DNA from: Flavobacterium sp.
GTDB taxonomy: Bacteria > Bacteroidota > Bacteroidia > Flavobacteriales > Flavobacteriaceae
Direction: 5' to 3'
Length of the DNA: 11,242 nt
Assembly (NCBI RefSeq): GCF_030146175.1
Contig: NZ_JASLCE010000098.1
Span: 1-11,242 of the forward strand
The translations under genes and the position numbers were made by a program. This document shows positions 11,066 to 11,242 of the stretch, piece after piece. Within the stretch, counting starts at the first letter, position 1; each line of letters opens with the position of its first letter. The notes beneath the pieces are model-generated. The model saw nothing but the letters and a program-made list of their open reading frames with translations, was not told the DNA's origin and searched no databases.

Positions 11066-11242
11066 TTATAATTTGTTCATATTTCCGGCTAAGGTTTCGA
11101 TAAATTTACCGATTGGGCCTTTAACCATCATCGCCATCATCGGGTTAAATTCACCTGTAAATAACAATTGAACTTCCGATGTGTTTGCCGTTAATGTATT
11201 AATGTTTGCGGTTAACGTAAAAGGTAATTTGTCGCTCGCAGC
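11066..11242 (-). CDS. SRPBCC-family protein, C-terminal part (58 codons), cut by the window edge
   Basis: The visible fragment runs from the right edge to a TAA at 11066-11068. It encodes AASDKLPFTLTANINTLTAN followed by the segment SEVQLLFTGEFNPMMAMMV, ending AGNMNKL. This resembles the end of short (roughly 140-aa) SRPBCC/START-like proteins common in Flavobacterium. The last beta strand (VQLLFTGEFN) leads into a long C-terminal helix lining a hydrophobic ligand cavity. Ligand and function are unknown. The start and about the first 80 residues lie outside the window. The codons read without interruption, so there is no sign of decay. Confidence 0.75.
   Translation of the reverse strand, partial: AASDKLPFTLTANINTLTANTSEVQLLFTGEFNPMMAMMVKGPIGKFIETLAGNMNKL

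Overview
The window looks like chromosomal DNA of a Flavobacteriia member, most likely Flavobacterium or a close relative. It is AT-rich. Most genes are preceded by the Bacteroidota -7 box TAnnTTTG (often with TTG 17-20 bp upstream) and show no clear Shine-Dalgarno sequence. The proteins are typical of that group: a DUF4369/TlpA lipoprotein, a TonB-dependent receptor, a subclass A2 beta-lactamase and a Flavobacterium-style SRPBCC protein. I see no IS element, integrase, phage gene or CRISPR array, so this reads as ordinary chromosomal backbone.

Layout. On the left edge is a partial tRNA-Tyr(GTA) with its promoter, then a thiol-disulfide lipoprotein gene with its own terminator (all minus strand). 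From 4449 down to 1479 lies a minus-strand sulfur module: a Crp/Fnr-family regulator, a TauE/SafE-type anion exporter, and a three-domain persulfide dioxygenase/pseudo-rhodanese/rhodanese protein of CstB-like architecture. A TonB-dependent receptor diverges from this module at 4710, and glutamate dehydrogenase (7187-8461) follows on the plus strand. A DUF423 membrane protein (minus) faces gdhA across a shared bidirectional terminator. A tightly overlapping plus-strand trio starts at 8995: an unrecognised 183-aa protein, a 48-aa highly charged miniprotein and a YchJ-family protein. It converges, with one base between stop codons, on a class A beta-lactamase gene. The right edge holds the C-terminal 58 codons of an SRPBCC-family gene with its terminator.

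Most interesting is the sulfur module. The regulator lacks a recognisable cyclic-nucleotide pocket. Where the phosphate-binding cassette would lie it carries its only three cysteines (C77, C83, C84). The regulator gene and the persulfide dioxygenase gene share a promoter design: a 16-bp dyad of form TGwrAC-N4-GTyACw, then exactly 21 bp, then a variant -7 box TAyCTTTAC, with no TTG element. That arrangement suggests class II activation by the regulator itself. I infer a thiol/persulfide-sensing Crp-type regulator driving its own gene, the exporter and the persulfide-oxidising enzyme. It would be a functional parallel to the Staphylococcus cst operon, with a Crp-fold activator in place of the CsoR-type repressor CstR.
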